A stretch of 64,000 nucleotides of DNA from Platerodrilus igneus (GCA_036346225.1 JARFIW010000966.1:744001-808000); one strand, 5' to 3'. Shown: positions 11,271-23,170, counted from the first letter of the stretch. Notes: generated by a model not told the origin, from the letters alone. Made by a program: numbers and translations.

Positions 11271-12700
11271 TACTTTCAACCGTCATATTCTACCGATAGC
11301 GGTATTATACCCGCGTGTTAACAGTTTTTGGTAATGGCAACGTTACCACGATGTGACGTCACGTATATTGATGACGCAGGTTTATGTTGAATTTGCGAGG
11401 GCTATATAGTCAAAAGAACATTTCAAAGTTCAAAATTCAAGCTAATTGCAAAGGAATTAAAAATGTTTTTTATTTATTTTGATACATACCATAATTTGTG
11501 GCAAGATGCAATTTATGAAAGAAAGTTTTAATAGAAATTATTTCAAAAATATCGAAGTTCAATTTATTTTACTTATCAAATATTTGCCGCTGGTAAATTT
11601 ACTCGTATAAGTACAGGTTATGCACACAGAAACTACAGCAGGAGTAACACTAATTTTAAATATTCTATGTAGAAGTATAGGCCTATTATAAGTTACGACC
11701 GCGCCTGGGGTAAATGTCTTAGCAGTGCTATATAAAGATATTTCCAGTAATGAATTACACTGCAAACGAAAAATTTCTTAGTTTATAGTAATTTGATTTT
11801 GGTTTTATAGTTGAAACGATTTTTTTCCACATCTAAATTACTTTCTGATCAAACTTGTATAAGCCATAAAGAATTTAAATCGTACCGCGACAGCTACTGT
11901 TACTAATTTAAATTACTTTAATCAGTATCTCGAATAGCTTCAACATGTACTAATTACACCTAGTGTCATTCTAGTGTTTTGTGAAAATCAAACACAAGTA
12001 AAGTAAAAGTGACATCAAAATGATTATGAATTACAACGTTTTCTTTTAGCTTCTGTTTGATTCAGAGCTGAACACAACTAAAAATTGCAACCATAACGTA
12101 TATATTTTCTAAAACTTCAATAATGTCAGACGTACCTTTAGAGCGTTCATGCAAGAAATTTTTTACGGTGGTAGGATTGTTGCAATTTTTCAGTTTTAGA
12201 ATGGGTGAATGTATCCCTCCACATGAAAAGAAAGCATATATAACGCATCTGCAATTTCTCCTGTAGTATTATTCTAGTCTTGTGGTGAATGGTTTTGTGA
12301 ATTAACATCACTTCCGTTGACTTGCACTTAATTATGGATAACATATGGGTAAGAAACAACTGACGCTAACGTGATTTAAATAATTATTAGTTATTACTGT
12401 AAATGTTAATTGTAATACGCATAGATTCAATAGAAAATATTCCAAAACGGTTGTAATTACAAAATTCGTCAAATAATATGAAAATATATCGCTAAATTTT
12501 TATACTTTTATGCCAAATTTTAGTTTCAAATTTGAAACAATTTAGTTCATTCTTCTTGATCAAAAACACAAAATTTAGCAAAACCTTAGTTTTATTGCTA
12601 ATCACATGCCTTCTATACCCTGAAAATATTTTACAAAGGGTTTATCCGTATATTTTTACTGTACCTAGATTCTTCGATTATAGCGCTATCCTATCTAGCG
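11271..12700. other. No recognisable feature
   Basis: AT-rich sequence with no supported gene. A 70-codon minus frame at 12147-12359 lacks any motif I recognise. Confidence 0.4.
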
Positions 12701-12710
12701 CTCATTAACT

Positions 12711-13540
12711 GTCACGATTTCTTGGTTTCATTGACTTCACTTTAAGGTGTAAGTGCCGTTACCAGCGCTTTACATATTAAACAAATACTACATGGTAAAG
12801 TTTGCAAAAACTTATCGAATAGAAACCGCCTTTTTTTATCCGTTTTGTGCTTTGGCCAGATTTAAACTTCGTTTTAGTTTCCAGCATATTTAATAATTTG
12901 TGTTTGAAGAAATGGTGAAAAGGGGGGTTGAATTTTTAGTATTATTAGAATTTAAGACTTTTAGTTTCAAGGCAAGTAGTAGAACAATCAAAAATACAAT
13001 TTTTGATATACATTGGTCGTCACAATTTCTTGGTTTCATTGACGTTGCTTTAAGTTCTAAATGCCGTTACCAGCTATTTACATATTAAACAAATACTACT
13101 TGGTAAAGTTTGAAAAAACTTTTCGAATAGGAACCATAATTTCGTATCCGTCTTGTGCTTCGGTCAGATTTAAACTTCGTTTTGGTTTCCGGTATATTTA
13201 ATAGTTTGTGTTTGAAGAAATGGTGAAAAGGGGGTTGGATTTTTAGTATTACTAGAATTTAAGACTTTTAGTTTCAAGACAAATAACAGAACAATGAAAA
13301 ATAGAATTTTTGATATAAATTGATCGTCACAATTTCTTGGTTTCATTGACTTCACTTTAAGTTCTTAGTGCCGTTACCAGCTATTTACATATTAAACAAA
13401 TACTACTTGGTAAAGTTTGGAAAAACTAATCGAATAGGAACCACCTTTTTTATCAGTCTTTTAGTTTCCATGCAATTAGCAGAACACTGAAAAATAGAAT
13501 TTTTGATACAACTTGGCTTAATTCTTGAAATAGTTACGGA
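12711..13540. repeat. ~308-bp tandem satellite, about 2.7 copies
   Basis: The phrase TTTCTTGGTTTCATTGAC recurs at 12718, 13026 and 13333, giving periods of 308 and 307 bp. Each is followed by the same ~290 bp (including TTTACATATTAAACAAATAC). The third copy loses an internal ~100-bp block after about 13455 and ends near 13540. Apparent open frames inside are repeat-derived. Confidence 0.9.
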
Positions 13541-13549
13541 AAGTTAAGT

Positions 13550-14330
13550 TCTGGATAAAAACGTGTCTAAATAAAAATTACTGAAGTGTAGTATGCTGTA
13601 ATATAATAATAAATTCCTTCGCATTAAAATTGCTTTATAAATCAAAAACGCTCTGCTATTTATAATTAATTTTTGCCCGTGATTCTTTAGTTATTTTGCT
13701 TGTTGTACTAAGTTTTAATATCAAACCCGATTAAAAAAAAGTAAGTGTTTTATAAACACAGTTTAGGGTTTATTCAGGGTACTGACTGACGTAGATCGTA
13801 TATCCTTTATTCGTTTGTTAAGCTTATTTTACGATTAAATTAAAACCTCCACTTTTCTACATTATTCATGCACGTAGATTCCGTTTCAATCCTACAACAA
13901 CATCATGTATATTTTACCGGTTAACAATAAGTACGCTTGCTACTAATTTTCATTTTAAACTTATTTATTTCGAAACGTAAAGTTTATGCTAAAATTAAAT
14001 AGTCAATACCTTGTTTTAGGTATCCGTTAATTTGTTATACATTACGACCGCGTATAATTGATTGTTATGTGATTTCCTTCTAAAAACTCGTTGAAATGAG
14101 GTATTGAACTATCCGATAAAACTGTGTTTTCAAGTTTTATAATCTCGTTTGATAACACCAATATTACTGTAAACTCTAGTTATTAGTTAAACGAATTAAT
14201 TTTTTTTTTCTGAATTTTCAAAAAGCACTCGTCGTGATTGTCAGATTCTTCGTTACCGTTTTTATGGAATTTTGTGAACGCAATACTGCGTGATAAGTAA
14301 TTGTGGTTTTACAAACACGTACGTTTCGGC
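13550..14330. other. No recognisable feature
   Basis: AT-rich non-coding sequence. No repeat or gene recognised. Confidence 0.4.
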
Positions 14331-14334
14331 GGCA

Positions 14335-14600
14335 CTAAATTAATTTACCTAGAACTATTCTAGCTTCCTCCGGTGGGCCAACGATCAGTTCGAACCATTG
14401 CTCCTGTTGGCACAAGAAAACACGCACACGACGTGATTCCGCACACAGCTGGTGTACTCCGTCCTTAGGGACGGAAGCCAGCGTACAACTTGGACGAGGG
14501 TGAGTCTTTAGCCCGATTTCTTTTTTTTTCTTTGTTGGCACTGCTCCTGGGAAAGGGTCATATCCACATGTGTATCGGGTTCGACTCGAAGCCACACTTG
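14335..14600. other. GC-enriched island with an open minus frame and a strong plus-strand donor
   Basis: This ~260-bp island is clearly richer in GC than its surroundings. On the minus strand an 86-codon frame is open (HQLCAESRRVRVFLCQQEQW within it) but has no domain I recognise. On the plus strand the island contains ACGAGGGTGAGTCT, a near-consensus splice donor at about 14500, so it could instead be a 5' non-coding exon of an unseen gene, or a fragment of a repeat. I cannot decide between these. Confidence 0.3.
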
Positions 14601-14609
14601 GTAGTTGTG

Positions 14610-15050
14610 AACATGAGCATCGTTAGGTAAGATGGTACTTATCATTAATATTGTATGTACTGCGACCAACATACATCCGTAATGGTATATATACGGTGGT
14701 AATGTCTACAACAATGGGAAGGTTTCAACTTTTTTGTGCTTACAAATTTTCGATATTAATTATCAATTTAACACCCAAACTACTTAATGTCTACAGGGGG
14801 GTGGGGGGCGTTTCTATGTTTTTTTGTTGCATTTCTTTTTGGGTTGGAAAATTTTGTTAATTTAGGCAGTGTAGCGCTAATGATTTTCATATGCTTAATT
14901 ATTGTATTTAAGATAATGATTTAGAGCTGTTGTTTTTAGGGTCGTAATTTCTTGTTCTTTTTTTTGTAATTTTTGGGGGAACCTAAAAACGGCAGCGCCA
15001 TTTTAAGTATTGATTCTTTTAGATTACGTCCATTTTTGGCACTACTGTTC
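14610..15050. other. No recognisable feature
   Basis: Low-complexity T/G-rich sequence with a G-run near 14798-14808. No gene recognised. Confidence 0.4.
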
Positions 15051-15053
15051 TAC

Positions 15054-15055
15054 TA

Positions 15056-15137
<82 letters not shown>
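15054..15137. repeat. (TA)n microsatellite with short interruptions
   Basis: Alternating TA for about 84 bp, broken by ATACAT and ATTATGT. It directly abuts the first hammerhead repeat unit. Confidence 0.95.
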
Positions 15138-15138
<1 letters not shown>

Positions 15139-15140
<2 letters not shown>

Positions 15141-15228
15141 TTCATAGGGTTCTTTGAGACTATTTCACTCTGAGGAGGCTTAATAAAGCCGAAACCGTCG
15201 GTCAGTGGATGTTTCCTCCCTATGAAGT
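15139..15228 (+). ncRNA. Type I hammerhead ribozyme motif, copy 1
   Basis: Read 5' to 3', the parts are: outer stem I arm ACTTCATAGGG (15139-15149); inner stem I arm CACT (15166-15169); core CTGAGGA (15170-15176); stem II GGCT/AGCC with a six-base loop (15177-15190); GAAA (15191-15194); minimal stem III ACC/GGT closing on GTC; cleavage-site C at 15203 in GGTC; then AGTG (15204-15207), complementary to CACT; and CCCTATGAAGT (15218-15228), the perfect complement of the outer arm. The only core departure is G for U at position 7, which hammerheads tolerate. The short stem III is typical of Penelope and retrozyme hammerheads. Confidence 0.8.
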
Positions 15229-15657
15229 AATAAGCTAATGTTTTGTTAATGGCTATATAACTACCAGCCCGATTTGTATTCGTCAATAGACTCTATTATT
15301 TTCATAGAGTTTGTTTACAGATACATCTTATTTTATATATTGTTCTACACAATTTCTTATTGCGGACTGCAAATAACCTGTCTTTATTATTTGATTTGCC
15401 TTGGGGCATGAACCCGGGTGTCGCCGCGAGAAGGTTTGTTACGTTTGCAAATAAATTTTGCAGTAACATTCCGCAAATCTCAAATGGCCACACGTACTTG
15501 TATAGCCATCTATAGGATTTACTGTGTAGTTTCGGTTCAATTCAGTACTTCCACACTTTAGTAGTGTTGGTGTTTTATCACCTGATGGCGGTTTTATTTA
15601 CTTTTGCCATAGTACAGAGATTGTTTCGAAAAAAAAAACAGTATAATAGCTTCGATT

Positions 15658-15748
15658 ACTTCATAGGGTTCTTGGAGACTATTTCACTCTGAGGAGGCTT
15701 AATAAAGCCGAAACCGTCGGTCAGTGGATGTTTCCTCCCCTATGAAGT
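15658..15748 (+). ncRNA. Type I hammerhead ribozyme motif, copy 2
   Basis: Same architecture as copy 1, 519 bp downstream: outer arm at 15658-15668, CACT at 15685-15688, core CTGAGGA at 15689-15695, stem II GGCT/AGCC, GAAAC, cleavage site GGTC, AGTG at 15723-15726, complementary outer arm at 15738-15748. All paired positions of copy 1 are preserved. Confidence 0.8.
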
Positions 15749-15862
15749 AATAAGCTAATGTTTTGTTAATGGCTATATAACTACCAGCCCGATTTGTATT
15801 CGTCAATAGACTCTATTATTTTCATAGAGTTTGTTTACAGATACATCTTATTTTATATATTG

Positions 15863-15864
<2 letters not shown>

Positions 15865-15902
<38 letters not shown>
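15865..15902. repeat. (TA)n microsatellite
   Basis: Pure TA tract at the 3' end of the second hammerhead unit. Confidence 0.95.
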
Positions 15903-15905
<3 letters not shown>

Positions 15906-15906
<1 letters not shown>

Positions 15907-16620
15907 TAAAATCCGTCTTCTTTTGTTTTCCGTTGCCATGGCAACTATCTCTACGCACACTATGCAATTTCTAATTATTAATAATTGATTAATAATACAG
16001 TTCTTTTCTCTAGATACATTCATTTTCTAGATGGTTTGTAATCCAGTGATTTATGTATATTGAACTTTTTACAATATTGAAAATAGCTAACAAACTTTGA
16101 TGGTTCAGCTTTTAAATTGTACGCAACAGACATTTATGTCTTATTCGGTAAACGTCCTGTCATTACATAACCAATCTTTAATTGTTAAAACATATTCAAA
16201 CTGAAATTGATTTACAAATTTTACGGGAGTATCACTTAACTCCTTAAAATTTTAAAAGCGTGCAGTATACCAAGCAATTTTGATATTTGTTTTTACATTC
16301 AAATGGTTCTGAAAACGCTAACTCCAAATTAAATTTCATATACGTGCAACCATAACAATTAAAATACGTATACAATGCAAACTTATAACTAGCTTAGCCT
16401 GGTCTATGGCCGGTATATGTTGTTGAATGCAATGCAGTTTCAAAAGCTTTATAAATTTATAAACGTGGAATAGTTGTTGTTAATTTATAAACCAAAAATA
16501 CCTGAAAGAAAATACTCAAACAAAACCAAATATACCCCCATTCTAGCAAAGTCGTTTCGAAGCCCTATTTAAAATTTTATAAGCCCACCCCCTTCTTGAC
16601 AGTATAATATATATATAAAC
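15906..16620. other. No recognisable feature
   Basis: AT-rich non-coding sequence between the hammerhead repeat and the Penelope-like cluster. Confidence 0.4.
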
Positions 16621-16624
16621 AATA

Positions 16625-19325
16625 TTTTAATTTCTTGACCATCTGTATTAGATATAACGTTGTAATTTCTTGGACGTTGGTCAATGTATACCTATAGTTA
16701 TTTCAAAAAGTAGTTAGAATAACTATAACAATTTGTAATTGCGTTTATTATTTTTATTTTTAAGACGCGTTTCGGTCATCAGGACCATTATCAATTATGT
16801 TCTACAAAACATTACCTATAGAATATGAAAAATATTTTTAATAACTACATACCTAAAACTGAATTGTAGATTGTGTATCTAAGCTAAAGTAAAACATTTA
16901 AACATTTGTCACGAATATAAAATTTGCTAAAAATTGTCACTTAATAAAAATAAAATGATGTTTTACATTTAAAAATACAAGAACGAGAACACTTAAAGTA
17001 TACAAATGTAATAACATTAATTATTTAGTATAAACTGTTAAATAATATAAATTGTAGTGTGTGGTGATAAGTAAACTTGTTTAATAGTGGTGGTATATAT
17101 ATATGAAATATGTGCAATAGGATATTTATAACAAAGTGCACTTAGACTATTAAATTTTGGTAAAAATGTGTGAAATTGTCTTGATCGTTTTTGAATTTAT
17201 TGCTTGTGAGTTTCTTTGATTTGTATAGTTTTTAAAATCCTCTTTAATATCTTTCATTTCAGTACCTAAAATTTCTACATTATTGAAATCAAATTTGTGT
17301 AAATGTTCTAAGGCATGGGTTGCTAGAGCGGTGCATTTTTGTTGTTAGTTTTTATTGAATATTTATGTTCGTATATTCGTTTATGGAGGTATTGTTTGGA
17401 ATTTCCTATATACACGCCGGGACAATCGCTGCAATTTATTTTGTATATGGTGTGTGTTTTGTATTTTGCTCTATTTCTGGTTTTAATTTTGTAAAAGGTT
17501 TTTGTAAAATTGTTTGGTTTGTGTACAACTTGAATATTATGACTCTGTAAACATTTTTTAGTTTTCAGATAGTCCCGGGTGTAGTCGATACTAATCCTGT
17601 TGTCTATTACGTTTGATTTTTTATTATCATAGTTGTTAAATATATTGTGTATTTTTGTTTTTATAACTGGCTCGAAGAAGCTTTTGGATAGTCGTTATTC
17701 TTTAAAATATTTTTAACTTTTTTAAGATTTTTTGGCTTATGTTTATTATGTGAAAAATGCATTGCTCGGTCGACAAGGTTGTTAATCATATTTTTCTTAT
17801 ACATCATAGGGGTGTTAGATTTGTAATTAAGATATCTACCACTCCAGGTTGTTTTGTTGAACCAGTTGGTAGTGGTTTCTCCTTTATCATTGTAAGTAAT
17901 TAGTAAATCAAGGAAGGATATGGTGTTGTTAACTTCTTTCTCTATTGTGAATTGTAAACGGGGGTGGTAGGAATTAAATTTGTTTAGCGTTTCGTCGATT
18001 TTGTTATCTGGAAGGCACATTATACAGTCATCAACATACCTCTTAAAAAATACGGGTTTGTAGCTAAGCTGTTTTATAATTTCTTCTTCTAGATCCTCCA
18101 GTACTAGGTTAGCTATGGTAGAAGATATTGGAGAGCCCATTGCTATGCCAAAATTTGACTGTATATTTTGTTCTCGAACTTAAAATAAGTAGCATTTAAA
18201 CACATTTTGGTAGCCTGTAAGAATTCATTAAAGGTAAATTAGTGAAATGTGCTATTAAAGGCCATTTTTTGTGATTGTTTTAGTGCTAGGTCAATAGGTA
18301 TATTAGTAAAAGTGATTTAGCATCTAATGAAATTATTACATGGTTTTGGAATATTTTGCTTTATAATAAATTTATGGAAGCTCCAACTATCTTTGACAAA
18401 ATATTCGTTTTGTCCAGTTATATTTTTTAAAACCTCTACTAAAAATTTTGATAGTTTATAAGTTGGTGAATTTATATTGCTAACTATGGGTCTTAGTGGA
18501 ACGTTCGGTTTATGGACTTTTGGTAAGCCATACAAATAAGGAGCGTGCCCGTTATGGCAAATTAATTGGTTTTTTATCAGTTGATTAATATATCCTTTTT
18601 TATTCCATGAATTGATTAGAGAATTTAAGGCATTTTGTATTTGTAGTGTTGGATCGATTTTTTAACAATGTAGGTCGTTTTATCCATTAACATTTCATTC
18701 ATTTTATTTAGATATTCATTTTTATACATTATTACGGTAGTCTTACATTTGTCAGCTTGTAGAACGTATAAATCCTTATTCTTTTTCAGAAAATTTTTTG
18801 TTAATTTTATGTGTTTATTGAAAATGTTGTTATCTTTTTTAGGAGTGTTTGTATTTTTATATTTATGGTTAGTAAGAATATTACAAATTTTATTTCGATT
18901 TCAATTTTTCGTTAATTGGTTTTGTTTTTATAGCACTTTCAATATTGGCTATAACCTGTTCATATTTTATGCTTTTTAATTTCAAAGAAAATTTGTTGCC
19001 TAAACTTAATAAATAATTTACTTGCGGAGGAATTATAGTTTTAGTGAGGTTTACAAGCCATTTTGTATTGTTTATTTTGTTTAGATTTTTGTGTATATTT
19101 TGTTGCTTTATACATAAGTGGTTGATTTTTTTTATATGTCTTTGTTTAATTTTTTGAAAAACTTCGTTATATCTATCGTTTTGAACCTTGAAAAAATTTT
19201 GGTATACCTCCTTGTTTTGCTGCCGAATTATATTTGATTTAGTTTGTATTAATTTAAAATTAATTTTGTGTAAGTTTGTGTAACATTGTGCTATGCAAAT
19301 ATTGATGCATTGCAAGTAAAAAATA
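16625..19325 (-). mobile_element. Penelope-like retroelement, inverted copy A (5'-truncated)
   Basis: Read on the minus strand, an N-terminal Lys-rich segment (19320-18890) is followed by [19 protein letters not shown] (18535-18480), the Penelope reverse transcriptase signature. Then comes a core with FGIAMGSPISSTIANLVLED and FFKRYVDDCIM (catalytic YVDD), and a C-terminal GIY-YIG endonuclease segment around 17520-17200. Frameshifts and stops interrupt the frame. The 3' end lies at ~16625 and carries AGAAATTAAAATATTGTTT, the same bases that begin the 5' end of copy B. It lacks ~180 bp of the N-terminal coding present in copy B. Penelope-like elements copy themselves by target-primed reverse transcription. 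Confidence 0.88.
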
Positions 19326-19331
19326 TATATA

Positions 19332-20205
19332 TAATTTTTTACAAAATTAAAACCAGAAATAGAGCAAAATACAAAACACACACCATATACAAAATAAATT
19401 GCAGCGATTGTCCTGGCGTGTATATAGGAAATTCCAAACAATACCTCCATAAACGAATATACGAACATAAATATTCAATAAAACTAACAACAAAAATGCA
19501 CCGCTCTAGCAACCCATGCCTTAGAACATTTACACAAATTTGATTTCAATAATGTAGAAATTTTAGGTACTGAAATGAAAGATATTAAAAGAGGATTTTA
19601 GAAACTATACAAATCCAAAGAAACTCACAAGCAATAAATTCAAAAACGATCAAGACAATTTCACACATTTTACCAAAATTTAATAGCCTAAGTGCACTTT
19701 GTTATAAATATCCTATTGCACATATTTCATATATATACCACCACTATTAAACAAGTTTACTTATCACCACACACTACAATTTATATTATTTAACAGTTTA
19801 TACTAAATAATTAATGTTATTACATTCGTAAACTTTAAGTGTTCTCGTTCTTGTATTTTTAAATGTAAAACATCATTTTATTTTTATTAAGTGACAATTT
19901 TAGCAAATTTTATATTCGTGACAAATGTTTAAATGTTTTACTTTAGCTTAGATACACAATCTACAATTCAGTTTTAGGTATGTAGTTATTAAAATATTTT
20001 CATATTCTATAGGTAATGTTTTGTAGAACATAATTGATAATGGTCCTGATGACCGAAACGCGTCTTAAAAATAAAAATAATAAACGCAATTACAAATTGT
20101 TATAGTTATTCTACCTACTTTTTGAAATAACTATAGGTATACATTGACCAACGTCCAAGAAATTACAACGTTATATCTAATACAGATGGTCAAGAAATTA
20201 AAATA
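19332..20205 (+). mobile_element. Penelope-like 3' fragment (copy C, pLTR-like)
   Basis: This contains only the end of the element: GIY-YIG coding (INCSDCPGVYIGNSKQYLHK, about 19400-19460) with several frameshifts, then the 3' untranslated part, nearly identical to 22326-23170. It joins directly to copy B in the same direction. A C-B pair sharing the same 3' block corresponds to the 'pseudo-LTR' arrangement typical of Penelope elements. Confidence 0.85.
20044..20064 (+). ncRNA. Degenerate hammerhead core in a Penelope-like element
   Basis: CTGATGA (20046-20052) is followed after only CC by GAAAC and GCGTC, i.e. the two hammerhead core boxes and a GTC cleavage-like triplet with stem II collapsed. 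The same string occurs in copy B at 23043 and, inverted, in copy A at 16764-16782. Penelope elements are known to carry hammerheads in their pLTRs. This version lacks a usable stem II and is probably inactive. Confidence 0.45.
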
Positions 20206-23166
20206 TTGTTTAATTACTTTTAAATGGATTATCTACTGAGGAATATTACCTAATGCTAATGAAACAGGTGATAAAGTGTATTATTAGTTTTATTGTGATA
20301 TTTTTATTAACGACTTAATATTTAACTATCCTAATCAATGTTAGAATGTCATTATTTAGAGAATACATTTCACTAACCAATAAACTTGCCAGGGAAAAAA
20401 ACAAAAGGATATTTCTATTAAGGTGTAAAGATCTAAATATTACCCCTACATTTTTAAGAATAAAACCAAAAACAAAAATCTTTGATAAGAAATATAAATA
20501 TCAGTACCTAAGGTATCTCAATATTTTTTACTTGCAATGCATCAATATTTGCATAGCACAATGTTACACAAACTTACACAAAATTAATTTTATATTAATA
20601 CAAACTAAATCAAATATAATTCGGCAGCAAAAGAAGGAGGTATGCCAAAATTTTTTCAAGGTACAAAACGATAGATATAACGAAGTTTTTCAAAAAATTA
20701 AACAAAGACATAAAAAAAATCAACCACTGATGTATAAAGCAACAAAATATACAAAAAAATCTAAACAAAATAAACAACACAAAATGGCTTGTAAACCTCA
20801 CTAAAACTATAATTTCTCCACAAGTAAATTATTTATTAAGTTTAGGCAACAAATTTTCTTTGAAATTAAAAGCATAAAATATGAACAGGTTATAGCCAAT
20901 ATTGAAAGTGCTATAAAACAAAACCAATTAACGAAAAATTGAAATCCGAAATAAAATTTGTAATATTCCTACTAACCATAAATATAAAATACAAACACCC
21001 TTAAAAAGATAACAACATTTTCAATAAACACATATAATTAACAAAAATTTTCTGAAAAGAATAAGGATTTATACGTTCTACAAGCTGACAAATGTAAGAC
21101 TACCGTAATAATGTATAAAATGAATATCTAAATAAAATGAATGAAATGTTAATGGATAAAACGACCTACATTGTTAAAAAATCGATCCAACACTACAAAT
21201 ACAAAATGCCTTAAATTCTCTAATCAATTCATGGAATAAAAAGGTATATTAATCAACTGATAAAAACCAATTAATTTGCCATAACGGCACGCTCCTTATT
21301 TGTATGGTACAAAAGTCCATAAACCGAACGTTCCAGTAAGACCCATAGTTAGCAATATAAATTCACCAACTTATAAACTATCAAAATTTTTAGTAGAGGT
21401 TTTAAAAATATAACTGGACAAAACGAATATTTTGTCAAAGATAGTTGAGCTTCCATAAATTTATTATAAAGCAAAATATTCCAAAACCATGTAATAATTT
21501 CATTAGATGCTAAATCACTTTTACTAATATACCTATTGACCTAGCACTAAAACAATCACAAAAATGGCCTTTAATAGCACATTTTACTAATTTACCTTTA
21601 ATGAATTCTTACAGGCTACCAAAATGTGTTTAAATGCTACTTATTTTAAGTTCGAGAACAAAATATACAGTCAAATTTGGCATAGCAATGGGCTCTCCAA
21701 TATCTTCTACCATAGCTAACCTAGTACTGGAGGATCTAGAAGAAGAAATTATAAAACAGCTTAGCTACAAACCCGTATTTTTTAAGAGGTATGTTGATGA
21801 CTGTATAATGTGCCTTCCAGATAACAAAATCGACGAAACGCTAAACAAATTTAATTCCTACCACCCCCGTTTACAATTCACAATAGAGAAAGAAGTTAAC
21901 AACACCATATCCTTCCTTGATTTACTAATTACTTACAATGATAAAGGAGAAACCACTACCAACTGGTTCAACAAAACAACCTGGAGTGGTAGATATCTTA
22001 ATTACAAATCTAGCACCCCTATGATGTATAAGAAAAATATGATTAACAACCTTGTCGACCGAGCAATGCATTTTCACATAATAAACATAAGCCAAAAATC
22101 TTAAAAAGTTAAAAATATTTTAAAGAATAACGACTATCCAAAAGATTCTTCGAGCCAGTTATAAAAACAAAAATACACAATATATTTAACAACTATGATA
22201 ATAAAAATCAAACGTAATAGACAACAGGATTAGTATCGACTACACCCGGGACTATCTGAAAACTAAAAAATGTTTACAGAGTCATAATATTCAAGTTGTA
22301 CACAAACCAAACAATTTTACAAAACCTTTTTACAAAATTAAAACCAGAAATAGAGCAAAAATACAAAACACACACCATATACAAAATAAATTGCAGCGAT
22401 TGTCCCGGCGTGTATATAGGAAATTCCAAACAATACCTCCATAAACGAATATACGAACATAAATATTCAATAAAAACTAACAACAAAAAATGCACCGCTC
22501 TAGCAACCCATGCCTTAGAACATTTACACAAATTTGATTTCAATAATGTAGAAATTTTAGGTACTGAAATGAAAGATATTAAAGAGGATTTTAGAAACTA
22601 TACAAATCCAAAGAAACTCACAAGCAATAAATTCAAAAAACGATCAAGACAATTTCACACATTTTTACCAAAATTTAATAGCCTAAGTGCACTTTGTTAT
22701 AAATATCCTATTGCACATATTTCATATATATATACCACCACTATTAAACAAGTTTACTTATCACCACACACTACAATTTATATTATTTAACAGTTTATAC
22801 TAAATAATTAATGTTATTACATTTGTATACTTTAAGTGTTCTCGTTCTTGTATTTTAAATGTAAAACATCATTTTATTTTTATTAAGTGACAATTTTAGC
22901 AAATTTTATATTCGTGACAAATGTTTAAATGTTTTACTTTAGCTTAGATACACAATCTACAATTCAGTTTTAGGTATGTAGTTATTAAAATATTTTTCAT
23001 ATTCTATAGGTAATGTTTTGTAGAACATAATTGATAATGGTCCTGATGACCGAAACGCGTCTTAAAAATAAAAATAATAAACGCAATTACAAATTGTTAT
23101 AGTTATTCTACCTACTTTTGAAATAACTATAGGTATACATTGACCAACGTCCAAGAAATTACAACG

Positions 23167-23170
<4 letters not shown>
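20206..23170 (+). mobile_element. Penelope-like retroelement, copy B (near full length)
   Basis: Domains in order: N-terminal segment from the ATG at 20346; [18 protein letters not shown] at about 21310-21360; reverse transcriptase core 21634-22104 with GIAMGSPISSTIANLVLEDL and YVDD at 21790-21801; GIY-YIG endonuclease at about 22296-22700 with the preceding CSDC pair. At least four frameshifts or stops break the frame (for example after 20804, near 20870, near 21300 and after 22104), so it is inactive as written. The 3' end runs into (TA)n at 23168. Copy B is the most complete of the three and serves as reference for A and C. Confidence 0.88.

Larger units (their letters stand above)
15138..15905 (+). 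mobile_element. Retrozyme-like tandem dimer with two hammerhead motifs
   Basis: A ~519-bp unit is present once in full and again in part. The hammerhead core starts at 15170 and again at 15689. The ~180 bases after each core (from TATGAAGTAATAAGCTAATG to TTGTTCTA) are nearly identical. The first unit continues through a ~330-bp body that includes GGGCATGAACCCGGGTGTCG. The second is cut short by (TA)n at 15865-15902. There is no protein coding. Tandem monomers separated by self-cleaving hammerheads are the hallmark of retrozymes. A decayed Penelope-type terminal repeat is the alternative. Confidence 0.7.

Noticed and set aside
12900..13355. Plus and minus frames of ~60 codons
   Set aside because: They recur with the 308-bp satellite period and have no domain content.
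15302..15493. 63-codon minus frame; the same frame recurs at 45201-45425 and 48075-48269
   Set aside because: It lies in the body of the hammerhead repeat and is broken differently in each copy, with no sign of coding constraint.
18890..19468. 192-codon minus frame as a single protein
   Set aside because: It fuses the antisense of the GIY-YIG region of Penelope copy C to the N-terminal part of copy A across the inverted junction at ~19325. It is not a real protein.
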